DNA from: Victivallales bacterium
GTDB lineage: Bacteria; Verrucomicrobiota; Lentisphaeria; Oligosphaerales; Oligosphaeraceae
Assembly: GCA_017615955.1 (NCBI GenBank)
Contig: JAFZZD010000802.1
Span: forward strand, 1-5,900
DNA: 5,900 bases
Direction: 5' to 3'
Positions 1-5,892 of the stretch are shown one piece after another (the first letter of the stretch is position 1; every line of letters begins with the position of its first letter). The notes under the pieces were generated by a model. It ran no database searches. It had not been told where the DNA came from and worked only from the letters and a program-made list of their open reading frames with translations. Made by a program: the position numbers and the translations under genes.

Positions 1-635
1 TGATTCTGCTGGTCTTGCTGCTGGTCTTGCTGCTGTTGTTGCTGTTGCTGCTGGTCTTGCTTCTCGTCCTTGTCCTTGTCTTGCTGCTGGTTTTGCTGTT
101 GCTGCTGTGGCGGTGGTGGCGGGAGCATATATTTCATGCCAAGCAGCTTTTTGTTAAGGAGATTTGCCTGCTTTGCGGCCTCCTGCACATCCTTGTCGCC
201 TGGCTTCACCTTCTGTGCATTCTGGTAATTTGCCATGGCATCCTGGCACAGTTTCAATGCCGCCTCCAATTGCTGCTGATTCTGCTCCTTGCTTTCGGAA
301 ACCGCCTTGGCCTGGCTATACTGGGCATCGCCCGCAGAAGCCAGGCACCTCGCCTCAAAGTCCACATCATGCTTCTTTGCGGCAAGGCTCTTCTTCTGCG
401 CCTCAAGGAATTGTTGCGCGGCCTGCTCAAAATTCGCGTCCGCCAAGTAGGCAACGCCCTTGTTGTATGTCAGATACGGATTGTCAGGCAACTGCTGCAA
501 TGCACAGTCATAAAACTTGACGGCATCAGCATTTTTGCCTTCCTCGAAAGCACGATTGCCCTTTTTTAGCAGGGACTTGGGCGTTTCCGCCAGCAATGCC
601 AGGGGCAGCAGGGCTATGAACATCAGATATCTCAT
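1..635 (-). CDS. batC: BatC-like secreted TPR protein, 3' end outside the window
   Basis: The frame runs from the ATG at 635 to the left edge with no stop; 211 residues are visible and the C-terminus is missing. Residues 1-16 (MRYLMFIALLPLALLA) form a signal peptide with probable cleavage before ETPK, so the protein should act outside the inner membrane. Tetratricopeptide-like helices follow: about 20-52 (GNRAFEEGKNADAVKFYDCAL), about 53-86 (NKGVAYLADANFEQAAQQFLEA) and a more diverged one at about 121-155. Five prolines (172-176) then lead into a tail of almost only Gln, Asp, Lys, Asn and Glu from residue 177 to the edge. A TPR domain followed by a disordered Gln/Asp-rich tail is typical of BatC proteins, which sit directly after BatB as here. 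The role is presumably a scaffold in the Bat complex (inference). Next downstream one would expect a full-length BatD. Confidence 0.85.
   Translation of the reverse strand, partial: MRYLMFIALLPLALLAETPKSLLKKGNRAFEEGKNADAVKFYDCALQQLPDNPYLTYNKGVAYLADANFEQAAQQFLEAQKKSLAAKKHDVDFEARCLASAGDAQYSQAKAVSESKEQNQQQLEAALKLCQDAMANYQNAQKVKPGDKDVQEAAKQANLLNKKLLGMKYMLPPPPPQQQQQNQQQDKDKDEKQDQQQQQQQQQDQQQDQQN
3..107. repeat. CAG/CAA trinucleotide low-complexity tract coding poly-Gln
   Basis: On the minus strand this stretch is built from CAG and CAA codons broken by GAC, AAG and AAC, giving runs of up to nine Gln with spaced Asp. It continues to the left edge. CAG and CAA are mixed, so the amino-acid composition appears selected rather than the DNA being one perfect slippage repeat. 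On the plus strand it gives a spurious Leu/Val-rich frame. Confidence 0.85.
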
Positions 636-1639
636 AATCTCCTCTCCCTTACAAGCTCCGCCGCAAAAAGCAATACAATCGCCGCTATAAGGAAAATCTG
701 GTATTTTTCCTCATATCTCTGGATGGTCTCTGCCTCCAATGCCTGCTTCTCCGCGCTTGCCACAAGAGAGCGGTATATGCCACCCAAATCAAAGTTGCCA
801 GTGGCCACGGGCAAATACCGCCCGCCAGGCGTGGCAGCAGCCATCTTGCGCAATGTCTCCCCATCCAGACGAGAACGCACCACATTGCCAGCCTTGTCCT
901 TTATGAAGCCACGCTTGCCGTCCTCGTCCTTCGCAAGAATTGGAGTGCCTTCGTTTTCATTGCCAAGCCCCACGGCCAGAATACGCACGCCCTCTTTGCC
1001 CAATGCGGCGGCTGCATCCACGGCAAAACTGTCCTGGTCCTCGCCATCCGTGATCAGAATCACATCACGGCACTGGCGCTCCTGATTGTCAAGCACCGTA
1101 TTCTGCACCAGCCTCAATGCATCCCCGATCTTGGTGCCGCCACGCCCCACGCTTCGCGGCTCCACGTCAGAAAGCATCAGACGGAAGAAGCCATAGTCCA
1201 CTGTAAGTGGGCACTTCACCATGGACGAGCCGGCGAAAACCACCAGGGCAATGCGGTCGCCCTCCAGCGCCTCCAGGCAGTCGCCAATGGCGATTTTGGC
1301 GCGTTCCAGGCGGTTTGGTTGCAAGTCGTCCGCCAGCATGGAGCGTGAAATATCCAGCACAAACACCACGTCCCTGCCCTTGCGGTGCACTTCGCGTGAC
1401 ACTGGATGCCAGCATGGACGCGCCATGGCGACTATCAGCAAGGCCAATGCCATAATGCGCAACACCGCCTTGAGCAGCCTGGCGTAAGGCGAGGAGGCGG
1501 CATTCAGCCTTGCAGCCATGGTGGTGTCCGCAAAGCTGGCCAATGCCCTCTTGCGCCTGTAGGAGGCGTAGATATGCAATGCCACAAACAGCGGCAATGC
1601 CCACAGCAGATTCAGGTATTCAAGATTTCTCCAGATCAT
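632..1639 (-). CDS. batB: BatB-like von Willebrand factor A (VWA) membrane protein
   Basis: This 335-aa protein starts MIWRNLEYLNLLWALPL, a typical BatB opening membrane helix (about 8-25). A second helix (about 56-74) ends in AMARPCW, the family's A-x-ARP motif. A VWA domain (about 88-295) follows, then the closing signature EKYQIFLIAAIVLLFAAELVRE, with a last membrane helix (about 313-330) and a short basic tail. The MIDAS residues are all present: DISRS (D96, S98, S100), T169 in GGTKIGDAL and D198 in LITDGED. The segment around 226-262, containing PILAKDEDGKRGFIKDKAG, matches the BatB-type strand-turn region that follows the Rossmann core. The chosen start gives an ATGA overlap with the batA-like gene and a good ribosome site; the longer open frame to 1720 is rejected. 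Its stop overlaps the start of the TPR gene. It probably pairs with BatA in an envelope complex serving a MoxR ATPase, which is inference from the family. Confidence 0.9.
   Translation of the reverse strand: MIWRNLEYLNLLWALPLFVALHIYASYRRKRALASFADTTMAARLNAASSPYARLLKAVLRIMALALLIVAMARPCWHPVSREVHRKGRDVVFVLDISRSMLADDLQPNRLERAKIAIGDCLEALEGDRIALVVFAGSSMVKCPLTVDYGFFRLMLSDVEPRSVGRGGTKIGDALRLVQNTVLDNQERQCRDVILITDGEDQDSFAVDAAAALGKEGVRILAVGLGNENEGTPILAKDEDGKRGFIKDKAGNVVRSRLDGETLRKMAAATPGGRYLPVATGNFDLGGIYRSLVASAEKQALEAETIQRYEEKYQIFLIAAIVLLFAAELVRERRL
639..649 (-). promoter_or_regulatory. Double Shine-Dalgarno of the batC-like gene
   Basis: On the minus strand this is AGGGAG followed directly by AGGAG. 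The two motifs end 8 nt and 3 nt before the ATG at 635. The farther one has the better spacing. They confirm the ATG that overlaps the batB-like stop. Confidence 0.6.
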
Positions 1640-2682
1640 GGTAGCCTCCTGAATACGGTTGCAGACAAAACCAGGGCAAGCGCCTGGCAAATGAATGCAG
1701 CCAGCATAAAGGGCTGGCACAATTCCTTGTAGTCGATGTAGCTGGTGGATTCCACCTGGCTCTTCTCCAGCTTGTCAATTTCTCCATACAGTTCACGCAA
1801 GGACTTTGCATCCCAGGCCTTCTTGCAGAAGCCGCCCGTCGCCTGGGCAATGCCCTCCAGTTCCTGCAAATCTGGCGGACGCGTCATCACGCGGCGCAGA
1901 CGGGTGCCTACTTGCTGATAGGCGTCGCCCGTGATTGTGATCACATACAACTTGATGCCCCACTTGGCCACCACCTCGCCTGCCTGCGCCACCGTCTTGC
2001 GCCCGCAGTTGTTCTCACCGTCAGTCAGCAGTATGATCACCTTGCTCTGTATCTTGTAGTCCTCCTTTGCCTTTTTGGACTGCTGCTTCAGATTTTCCTC
2101 AACCGTATGGAGACGTGCCGCCGCCAGCATAAGCGCATCGCCTATGGCAGTGCCGTCCTCCTCCTGAATTTCAGCCATTTTCACAGTATTCAGGAATGGG
2201 CGCAGCACCTCGTGGCTCAATGTTAGCGGGCAAATCGTGTCCGCATATCTGGCGAATGTGACCAGTCCCACCAGATCCTCCTTTCTGCCATTCATGTCAG
2301 CCCCATTGCCAAAAACAAAATCATTGAACACCTTCTTCGCCAATTCAAAACGCTGCCGCGCACTGCCCCCATCCTGCATGAACAGGCTCATGGATGTGGA
2401 TCTGTCCAACAGCATTTCAATTGCCACGCCCTGGCTTATGTTCTGTATCTTCTCATTGCCGGCCTGAGGGCGTGCCAGCGCAATCACCAGCAGCAGAAAC
2501 GCCAGCAGTTGCAGCGCCAATGGCATGAATGAAAGACGCACACGCCAGGAAACACCCGCCGCCTTGACAGCATCAAGGGACGAGAACCGCAAGGCGCCAC
2601 GCCTGAAACGCCTGCGCAATGCATAGATTATGCATGGCAGCAACAGCAGCAGGAAGGCCCATGGCATTTCAAAGCGCATCAT
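1636..2682 (-). CDS. batA: BatA-like von Willebrand factor A (VWA) membrane protein
   Basis: This 348-aa inner-membrane protein has hydrophobic helices at about 7-21 and 52-70, the second ending in the family's ALARPQAG motif. A VWA domain (about 85-300) and a C-terminal helix (about 322-344) follow. The metal-ion-dependent adhesion site (MIDAS) is complete: DRSTS (D93, S95, S97), T178 in DGTAIGDAL and D221 in LLTDGEN. The domain should therefore bind a divalent metal and a partner protein. A charged stretch at about 191-213, rich in Lys, Gln and Glu, sits between the second and third MIDAS motifs and looks longer than usual for BatA. With the neighbouring BatB-like protein it forms the usual VWA pair of Bat clusters, linked to MoxR ATPases and to envelope stress or aerotolerance; the function here is inferred. 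ATGA overlaps occur at both ends. Assignment as BatA rather than another VWA paralogue rests on gene order and the helix-VWA-helix layout. Confidence 0.88.
   Translation of the reverse strand: MMRFEMPWAFLLLLLPCIIYALRRRFRRGALRFSSLDAVKAAGVSWRVRLSFMPLALQLLAFLLLVIALARPQAGNEKIQNISQGVAIEMLLDRSTSMSLFMQDGGSARQRFELAKKVFNDFVFGNGADMNGRKEDLVGLVTFARYADTICPLTLSHEVLRPFLNTVKMAEIQEEDGTAIGDALMLAAARLHTVEENLKQQSKKAKEDYKIQSKVIILLTDGENNCGRKTVAQAGEVVAKWGIKLYVITITGDAYQQVGTRLRRVMTRPPDLQELEGIAQATGGFCKKAWDAKSLRELYGEIDKLEKSQVESTSYIDYKELCQPFMLAAFICQALALVLSATVFRRLP
1645..1650 (-). promoter_or_regulatory. Ribosome binding site deciding the batB-like start
   Basis: On the minus strand this is AGGAGG, 5 nt before the ATG at 1639. 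The reading frame stays open upstream to an ATG at 1720, but those 27 extra residues have no similar site and would lie wholly within the preceding gene. Confidence 0.75.
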
Positions 2683-3677
2683 GGCTGTGCCTCCTTGCCC
2701 TCTGGCCCGCCTGGCGCAGGTATGGTTGCATTGACAAAGTCCCTGCAGGACGTGTATGTGCCCTCGATTTCCTGCTGGCGCGGCACCTGCGCCGCAAAGC
2801 GCACCAGGTCGCAGTGCGTAAGAAACTGCTCCAGCTGTGGCCTGTACTTCGCCACTTCATTGGAGGCGGACCTGGCCTTTTCCAGAAATTCCTCCGTGGT
2901 CAATTCAGGCGCACGTATCTGGAAACGCCCTTCGATGTAAGTCCTCAATATCAACTGGATTTCATTGTAATACTCCATTACAAGTCCCTTTTCGGGCAGT
3001 TTTGCCTCCATAAGCCTGTCCAGTTCCTGCTGTGCAATCACCCATGGCGGCAAGGGTGGCGGCGGCAACGCTGCTTTTTCACGCCTCTTTCTTATGACAT
3101 ATCTGGTCAATAAAACAAATATGCACAACGCGACAAGCACAGCTGCAGGCCATGCCACATACGGCACAATACTGGGAGGCTCCAGGCGGGAATACGGCTT
3201 CTTGGAGCTTTTCAACTCGGCATCCAAACGCTTCTGTATCTCTTCGTCTTCAGGTATGCTTATTTCAAGAGGGATCTCCTCTGTCTCAATCTCGTGGGCT
3301 GTCTCGTCCCCCTTCTTGAAGCCTACAGCAAAGCTTCCGATTTTAAATGCCTCGCGGATTATGACGGGTTCAAGAACAAGACGCCTCTGATACAGGACAC
3401 GCCCATCCCCGCAGGGCGCTGGTACGGCATCTGGCTGTTGCTGCACAATAAGGTATTTCAGAATTTCACCTTTATTAAAATCTGGAAATGCAACTGAATA
3501 TTCTTTTGGTGCAACAGCCGTGAGCGTAAAGGCGATGCTGTCCTCAAGCCCCGCTGTGGTCCTGTCCAGTTCCACCTTCAATTCCAGCGGTCCCTGGGAA
3601 TAGGTCTTGCTGTATGGGCGCAGCTCCTGGCAGAACGCCAGAAGCGTCAACAGCAATATGAAACAGAGAAACCTCAT
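2679..3677 (-). CDS. BatD/DUF4381-like membrane protein of the Bat cluster
   Basis: This 332-aa protein has an N-terminal signal peptide (hydrophobic residues 3-16), then an extracytoplasmic, beta-strand-rich region (about 18-165) resembling the Ig-like domains of BatD proteins. One transmembrane helix follows (about 171-194), flanked by the basic stop-transfer RKRREK. After a proline run (205-211) comes a helical cytoplasmic tail with the pattern of DUF4381/BatD tails: QQELDRLMEAKLPEKG, then YYNEIQLILRTYIEGRFQIRAP and LTTEEFLEKA (about 216-268). These proteins sit beside VWA-domain partners and are thought to link them to a MoxR ATPase at the membrane. It is much shorter than a full BatD. 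Its ATG overlaps the stop of the upstream enzyme gene, and its own stop overlaps the batA-like start. No Shine-Dalgarno sequence precedes it, so translation probably depends on coupling. The exact subfamily is uncertain. Confidence 0.82.
   Translation of the reverse strand: MRFLCFILLLTLLAFCQELRPYSKTYSQGPLELKVELDRTTAGLEDSIAFTLTAVAPKEYSVAFPDFNKGEILKYLIVQQQPDAVPAPCGDGRVLYQRRLVLEPVIIREAFKIGSFAVGFKKGDETAHEIETEEIPLEISIPEDEEIQKRLDAELKSSKKPYSRLEPPSIVPYVAWPAAVLVALCIFVLLTRYVIRKRREKAALPPPPLPPWVIAQQELDRLMEAKLPEKGLVMEYYNEIQLILRTYIEGRFQIRAPELTTEEFLEKARSASNEVAKYRPQLEQFLTHCDLVRFAAQVPRQQEIEGTYTSCRDFVNATIPAPGGPEGKEAQP
2690..2696 (-). promoter_or_regulatory. Strong ribosome binding site of the batA-like gene
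   Basis: On the minus strand this reads AAGGAGG, 7 nt before the ATG at 2682. The protein begins Met-Met; the spacing favours the first Met, which also forms the ATGA overlap with the upstream gene. Confidence 0.7.
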
Positions 3678-5815
3678 TTATTCTGACTGCGCTTCACTGC
3701 CGCCTGGGCAAGTATCTCCGTTGCATCAATTGCCGGGACTGGCAGGTCATTGGCGCCGACCACCAGAGGTATTTCAGTGCAACCAAGTATGACCACCTGT
3801 GCGCCCTTCGCCACCAAAGTCTTGCCAGCGGCAAGCATCTTCTCACGTGCCTTGTCATGCCCGCCAGCCTTGATGCCGTATTCGGGGGAGTAGATGGCAT
3901 CCATCACATCACCCTGCACCACCTCGTCAGGCGTCACTATCTCAAGCCCCGCCGCCTCCAATTCCTTGGCATACACGCCAGACTTCACAGTGCCAGTGGT
4001 TGCAAGCAAGCCCACCTTCTTCACGGCAGGATGCTTTTCCTGGATATAGGCGACCACGGACTTAATCATGTTGATGAACGGGATCTGCACGTATGGCTCC
4101 ACCTCTGGCAGGAATGCATGGGCTGTATTGCATGGCATGATTATGAAGTCCGCGCCAGCCGCTTCCAGACGACGCGCGGCGTTAAGCATCTCTGGCACTG
4201 GAGAGGGTCCCTTGCCCAGCAGGGCAGCGGTCCTGTCAGGGATCTGGCAGTCATTGTCGATTATGGTATGTGGATGTTCCTGGTCGCTGCGGGCAGGCGT
4301 CGCCTTCACCAGTTTCTGGAAAAGGTCCACAGTTGCAAATGGCCCCACGCCGCCAAGTATGCCTATGGTCTTCTTGCAACTGGGCATGGCGCAGGGAGCC
4401 GCCTCGGAGCGTGGCACGCCCTCCAGCCAGTCTGGCTGGTGCACATAGAACTGCGCACCGCTCTCCTCCAATGCCTTGCGCCCGCGCTCGGTGGTGACAA
4501 TGCGGCAATCGCTGCCCAGGATGTCTCCGTGGTCGCAGATCAGCTTGCCATCGGCGAAAACCAGTTCTGCCACCATCTTGTCATAGTCCACCACGATCAC
4601 ATCCGCCGCCGCGCCTTCCTGGATGTAGCCACGGTCGGTGAAGCCCAGCATCCGCGCACCCGCCAAAGACGCCTTTAGCGAGAATTCCGGCAATGTGAAG
4701 GCACCGAACTTGACCAGCAGCAGGCCCTGGTGCAAAGTCAGGTTTCTTGGAATCTTGCCGCCGTCAGTGGACAAGGCATCCACTATGTACTTGCCAGTGC
4801 TGTCCTTGGAAAGCGCCAATGCCGTGGAGGAAATGGGCGAATTGGCATAGAAGCTCATGGTGACCTTACCATCATATTTATCGTAGTACTTCAGGCCTTC
4901 CTCTGGAGGCAGCAGCACCACTTCCTTGCGGACAGTGTCCTCACCATTGACGCAGGCACGGCCATCAAGTATTGCCTGGCGCAATGCCGACCTAGACACT
5001 TCATACCCGGCCCTGCGCAGTTCGTTGGCAGTCACCCGGCTGCGGGGAGTGGTCTCGTCCATAAAATATCCGCTGGTGCCATTGATTAGAGCCAGATACG
5101 ATTCCGTCCTCAGATTGGGATTGCTCTTGATTGCCTCAAGCGCTATCTTCGCCTCTTCCACAGGCGCATACACGCCGCCGCGGCAGTATGAGTTGATGTG
5201 TGCAATGTGCATGGGCATGCCCTGGGACAGTTCCACGGCCTCCACCATGCCTCGTATGTCGCCATTGGTCTCAACTGTGCCAGTATGGAACGCCATCCAC
5301 ACACGCCTTTCATGGCAAAGGCGCACCACATCCGCAGTCGCCCTGCGCGTCAATGGCATGTGCCCGCCAATCAGCTTCACGCCCATGGCGCCGCCGCTGG
5401 TGGCCTGGTCAATCTTCTCCGCCAATTCGCTGGCTGACGGGTCTGGTCCAGTAAGATTGCTGCGCGGGATCAGGCCGCTGACAAACGCCACGCAGATGCC
5501 GCTGCCGTATTTGCGGCATTTCTCAATGAACTGTGGAGGAGGTGTGCTTGCATCCATTTCCAATGCAGTGGTGACGCCCGCGCGGGCAAGCATGTTCCAG
5601 CCGTAGGTGCTGCCTTCCAGATGCATGTGGGGATCCACCAGACCAGGCATAACCAGCTTGCCTGTGGCGTCAAAGGTCTTCTCGCCAGCCTTTTCAGCCA
5701 ATGCAGTGCCGATTTCCGCAATGCGCCCGCCTTCTATCCTCAAGTCCCCAATTTGCACCTTGCCGCTCTTGGGGTCCACAATCTTGCCATTCCTGATCAA
5801 AAATGAATTTTCCAT
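3674..5815 (-). CDS. Bifunctional amidohydrolase / aspartate-glutamate-type racemase fusion
   Basis: This 713-aa cytoplasmic enzyme has no signal peptide. Residues about 1-445 are an amidohydrolase-superfamily domain: a small N-terminal beta part, then MPGLVDPHMHLEG with the metal-binding HxH pair (H63, H65), later histidines H177 and H203/H206, and a probable catalytic Asp, D351, in STDGGKIPRN. The C-terminal pattern with D351, PRN and GYIQEGAAADVIVVDYDK recalls N-acyl-D-amino-acid deacylases; dihydroorotase/hydantoinase and isoaspartyl dipeptidase are relatives. Residues about 483-713 are an Asp/Glu racemase domain starting IGILGGVGPFATVD, with both catalytic cysteines, C562 (MPCNTAH) and C679 (LGCTEIPL), which predicts a PLP-independent two-base racemase. 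A linker of roughly 35 residues joins the domains with no stop between them. The substrate is unknown; release of a D-amino acid followed by racemisation is inference. It is first in the operon and overlaps the next gene by ATGA. The domain calls are firm; the specific reaction is not. Confidence 0.88.
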   Translation of the reverse strand: MENSFLIRNGKIVDPKSGKVQIGDLRIEGGRIAEIGTALAEKAGEKTFDATGKLVMPGLVDPHMHLEGSTYGWNMLARAGVTTALEMDASTPPPQFIEKCRKYGSGICVAFVSGLIPRSNLTGPDPSASELAEKIDQATSGGAMGVKLIGGHMPLTRRATADVVRLCHERRVWMAFHTGTVETNGDIRGMVEAVELSQGMPMHIAHINSYCRGGVYAPVEEAKIALEAIKSNPNLRTESYLALINGTSGYFMDETTPRSRVTANELRRAGYEVSRSALRQAILDGRACVNGEDTVRKEVVLLPPEEGLKYYDKYDGKVTMSFYANSPISSTALALSKDSTGKYIVDALSTDGGKIPRNLTLHQGLLLVKFGAFTLPEFSLKASLAGARMLGFTDRGYIQEGAAADVIVVDYDKMVAELVFADGKLICDHGDILGSDCRIVTTERGRKALEESGAQFYVHQPDWLEGVPRSEAAPCAMPSCKKTIGILGGVGPFATVDLFQKLVKATPARSDQEHPHTIIDNDCQIPDRTAALLGKGPSPVPEMLNAARRLEAAGADFIIMPCNTAHAFLPEVEPYVQIPFINMIKSVVAYIQEKHPAVKKVGLLATTGTVKSGVYAKELEAAGLEIVTPDEVVQGDVMDAIYSPEYGIKAGGHDKAREKMLAAGKTLVAKGAQVVILGCTEIPLVVGANDLPVPAIDATEILAQAAVKRSQNK

Positions 5816-5822
5816 TGCCGTT

Positions 5823-5827
5823 TCCTT
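5823..5827 (-). promoter_or_regulatory. Ribosome binding site deciding the amidohydrolase-racemase start
   Basis: On the minus strand this is AAGGA, 7 nt before the ATG at 5815. It supports that ATG over the in-frame GTG at 5839, which would add eight residues, lies inside the tandem repeat and has no Shine-Dalgarno sequence. Confidence 0.7.
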
Positions 5828-5836
5828 TTTTCTATC

Positions 5837-5866
5837 CACAGATTAACACAGATTATCACAGATTAT
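5837..5866. repeat. Three tandem 10-bp repeats (cacagattaN)
   Basis: The 9-mer cacagatta occurs exactly at 5837-5845, 5847-5855 and 5857-5865, each copy followed by one variable base (a, t, t), which gives a strict 10-bp period. The array lies 22 bp upstream of the chosen ATG of the amidohydrolase-racemase gene. A 10-bp period puts every copy on the same face of the DNA helix, as expected of a multi-site operator. From memory, similar CACAGATTA-like strings recur between genes in many environmental bacterial genomes, so it may instead be one copy of a dispersed genomic repeat. Confidence 0.85.
5852..5860 (-). promoter_or_regulatory. Possible extended -10 element
   Basis: Read on the minus strand, the second and third repeat units form TGTGATAAT, an extended -10 (TGn) followed by GATAAT, which matches the sigma-70 hexamer at 5 of 6 positions. 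It lies about 37 nt before the ATG at 5815. No good -35 hexamer is seen 16-18 bp further upstream, and the match comes from the repeat itself, so it may be chance. Confidence 0.22.
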
Positions 5867-5882
5867 TTTTGAACGCTCTGTT

Positions 5883-5892
5883 CCTCATGAGG
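5883..5892. repeat. 10-bp perfect palindrome cctcatgagg
   Basis: The sequence equals its own reverse complement. It lies 17 bp to the right of the tandem repeats, upstream of the operon. It could be half of a regulator site or chance; it has no loop or T-tract and so is not a terminator. Confidence 0.3.

Noticed and set aside
15..569. Plus-strand 184-aa frame that begins with a long Leu/Val run like a membrane segment
   Set aside because: It is the antisense of the poly-Gln tail and TPR region of the batC-like gene. The Leu run follows directly from CAG/CAA codons read on the other strand, and it has no family similarity or ribosome site.
1640..1720. N-terminal extension of the batB-like protein by 27 residues
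   Set aside because: It lies wholly within the batA-like gene, whereas the ATG at 1639 has AGGAGG at 5 nt and starts exactly at the usual BatB membrane helix.
3612..3677. Lipoprotein signal at Cys16 of the DUF4381-like protein
   Set aside because: The residues before the Cys are Leu-Ala-Phe; Phe at -1 does not fit a lipobox, so an ordinary signal peptide or anchor is more likely.
4385..4387. Internal ATG (Met477) as a separate start for the racemase
   Set aside because: No well-spaced ribosome site precedes it and the frame is continuous with the amidohydrolase, so a fusion is the simpler reading. A second internal product cannot be fully excluded.
3857..4678. Plus-strand 273-aa open frame opposite the racemase domain
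   Set aside because: It is antisense to well-conserved racemase and amidohydrolase motifs, is rich in His/Arg/Trp as expected of a shadow frame, and shows no recognisable domain.
4926..5606. Plus-strand 226-aa open frame opposite the amidohydrolase domain
   Set aside because: It is antisense to the metal-binding motifs of the real gene; its composition and lack of motifs mark it as a shadow.
5816..5839. Upstream GTG start adding eight residues to the amidohydrolase-racemase
   Set aside because: The GTG lies in the tandem repeat and has no Shine-Dalgarno sequence, while the ATG at 5815 has AAGGA at 7 nt and starts at the expected domain edge.
5837..5866. Start of a CRISPR array
   Set aside because: The repeats are only 9-10 bp long with one-base gaps, so there are no spacers.
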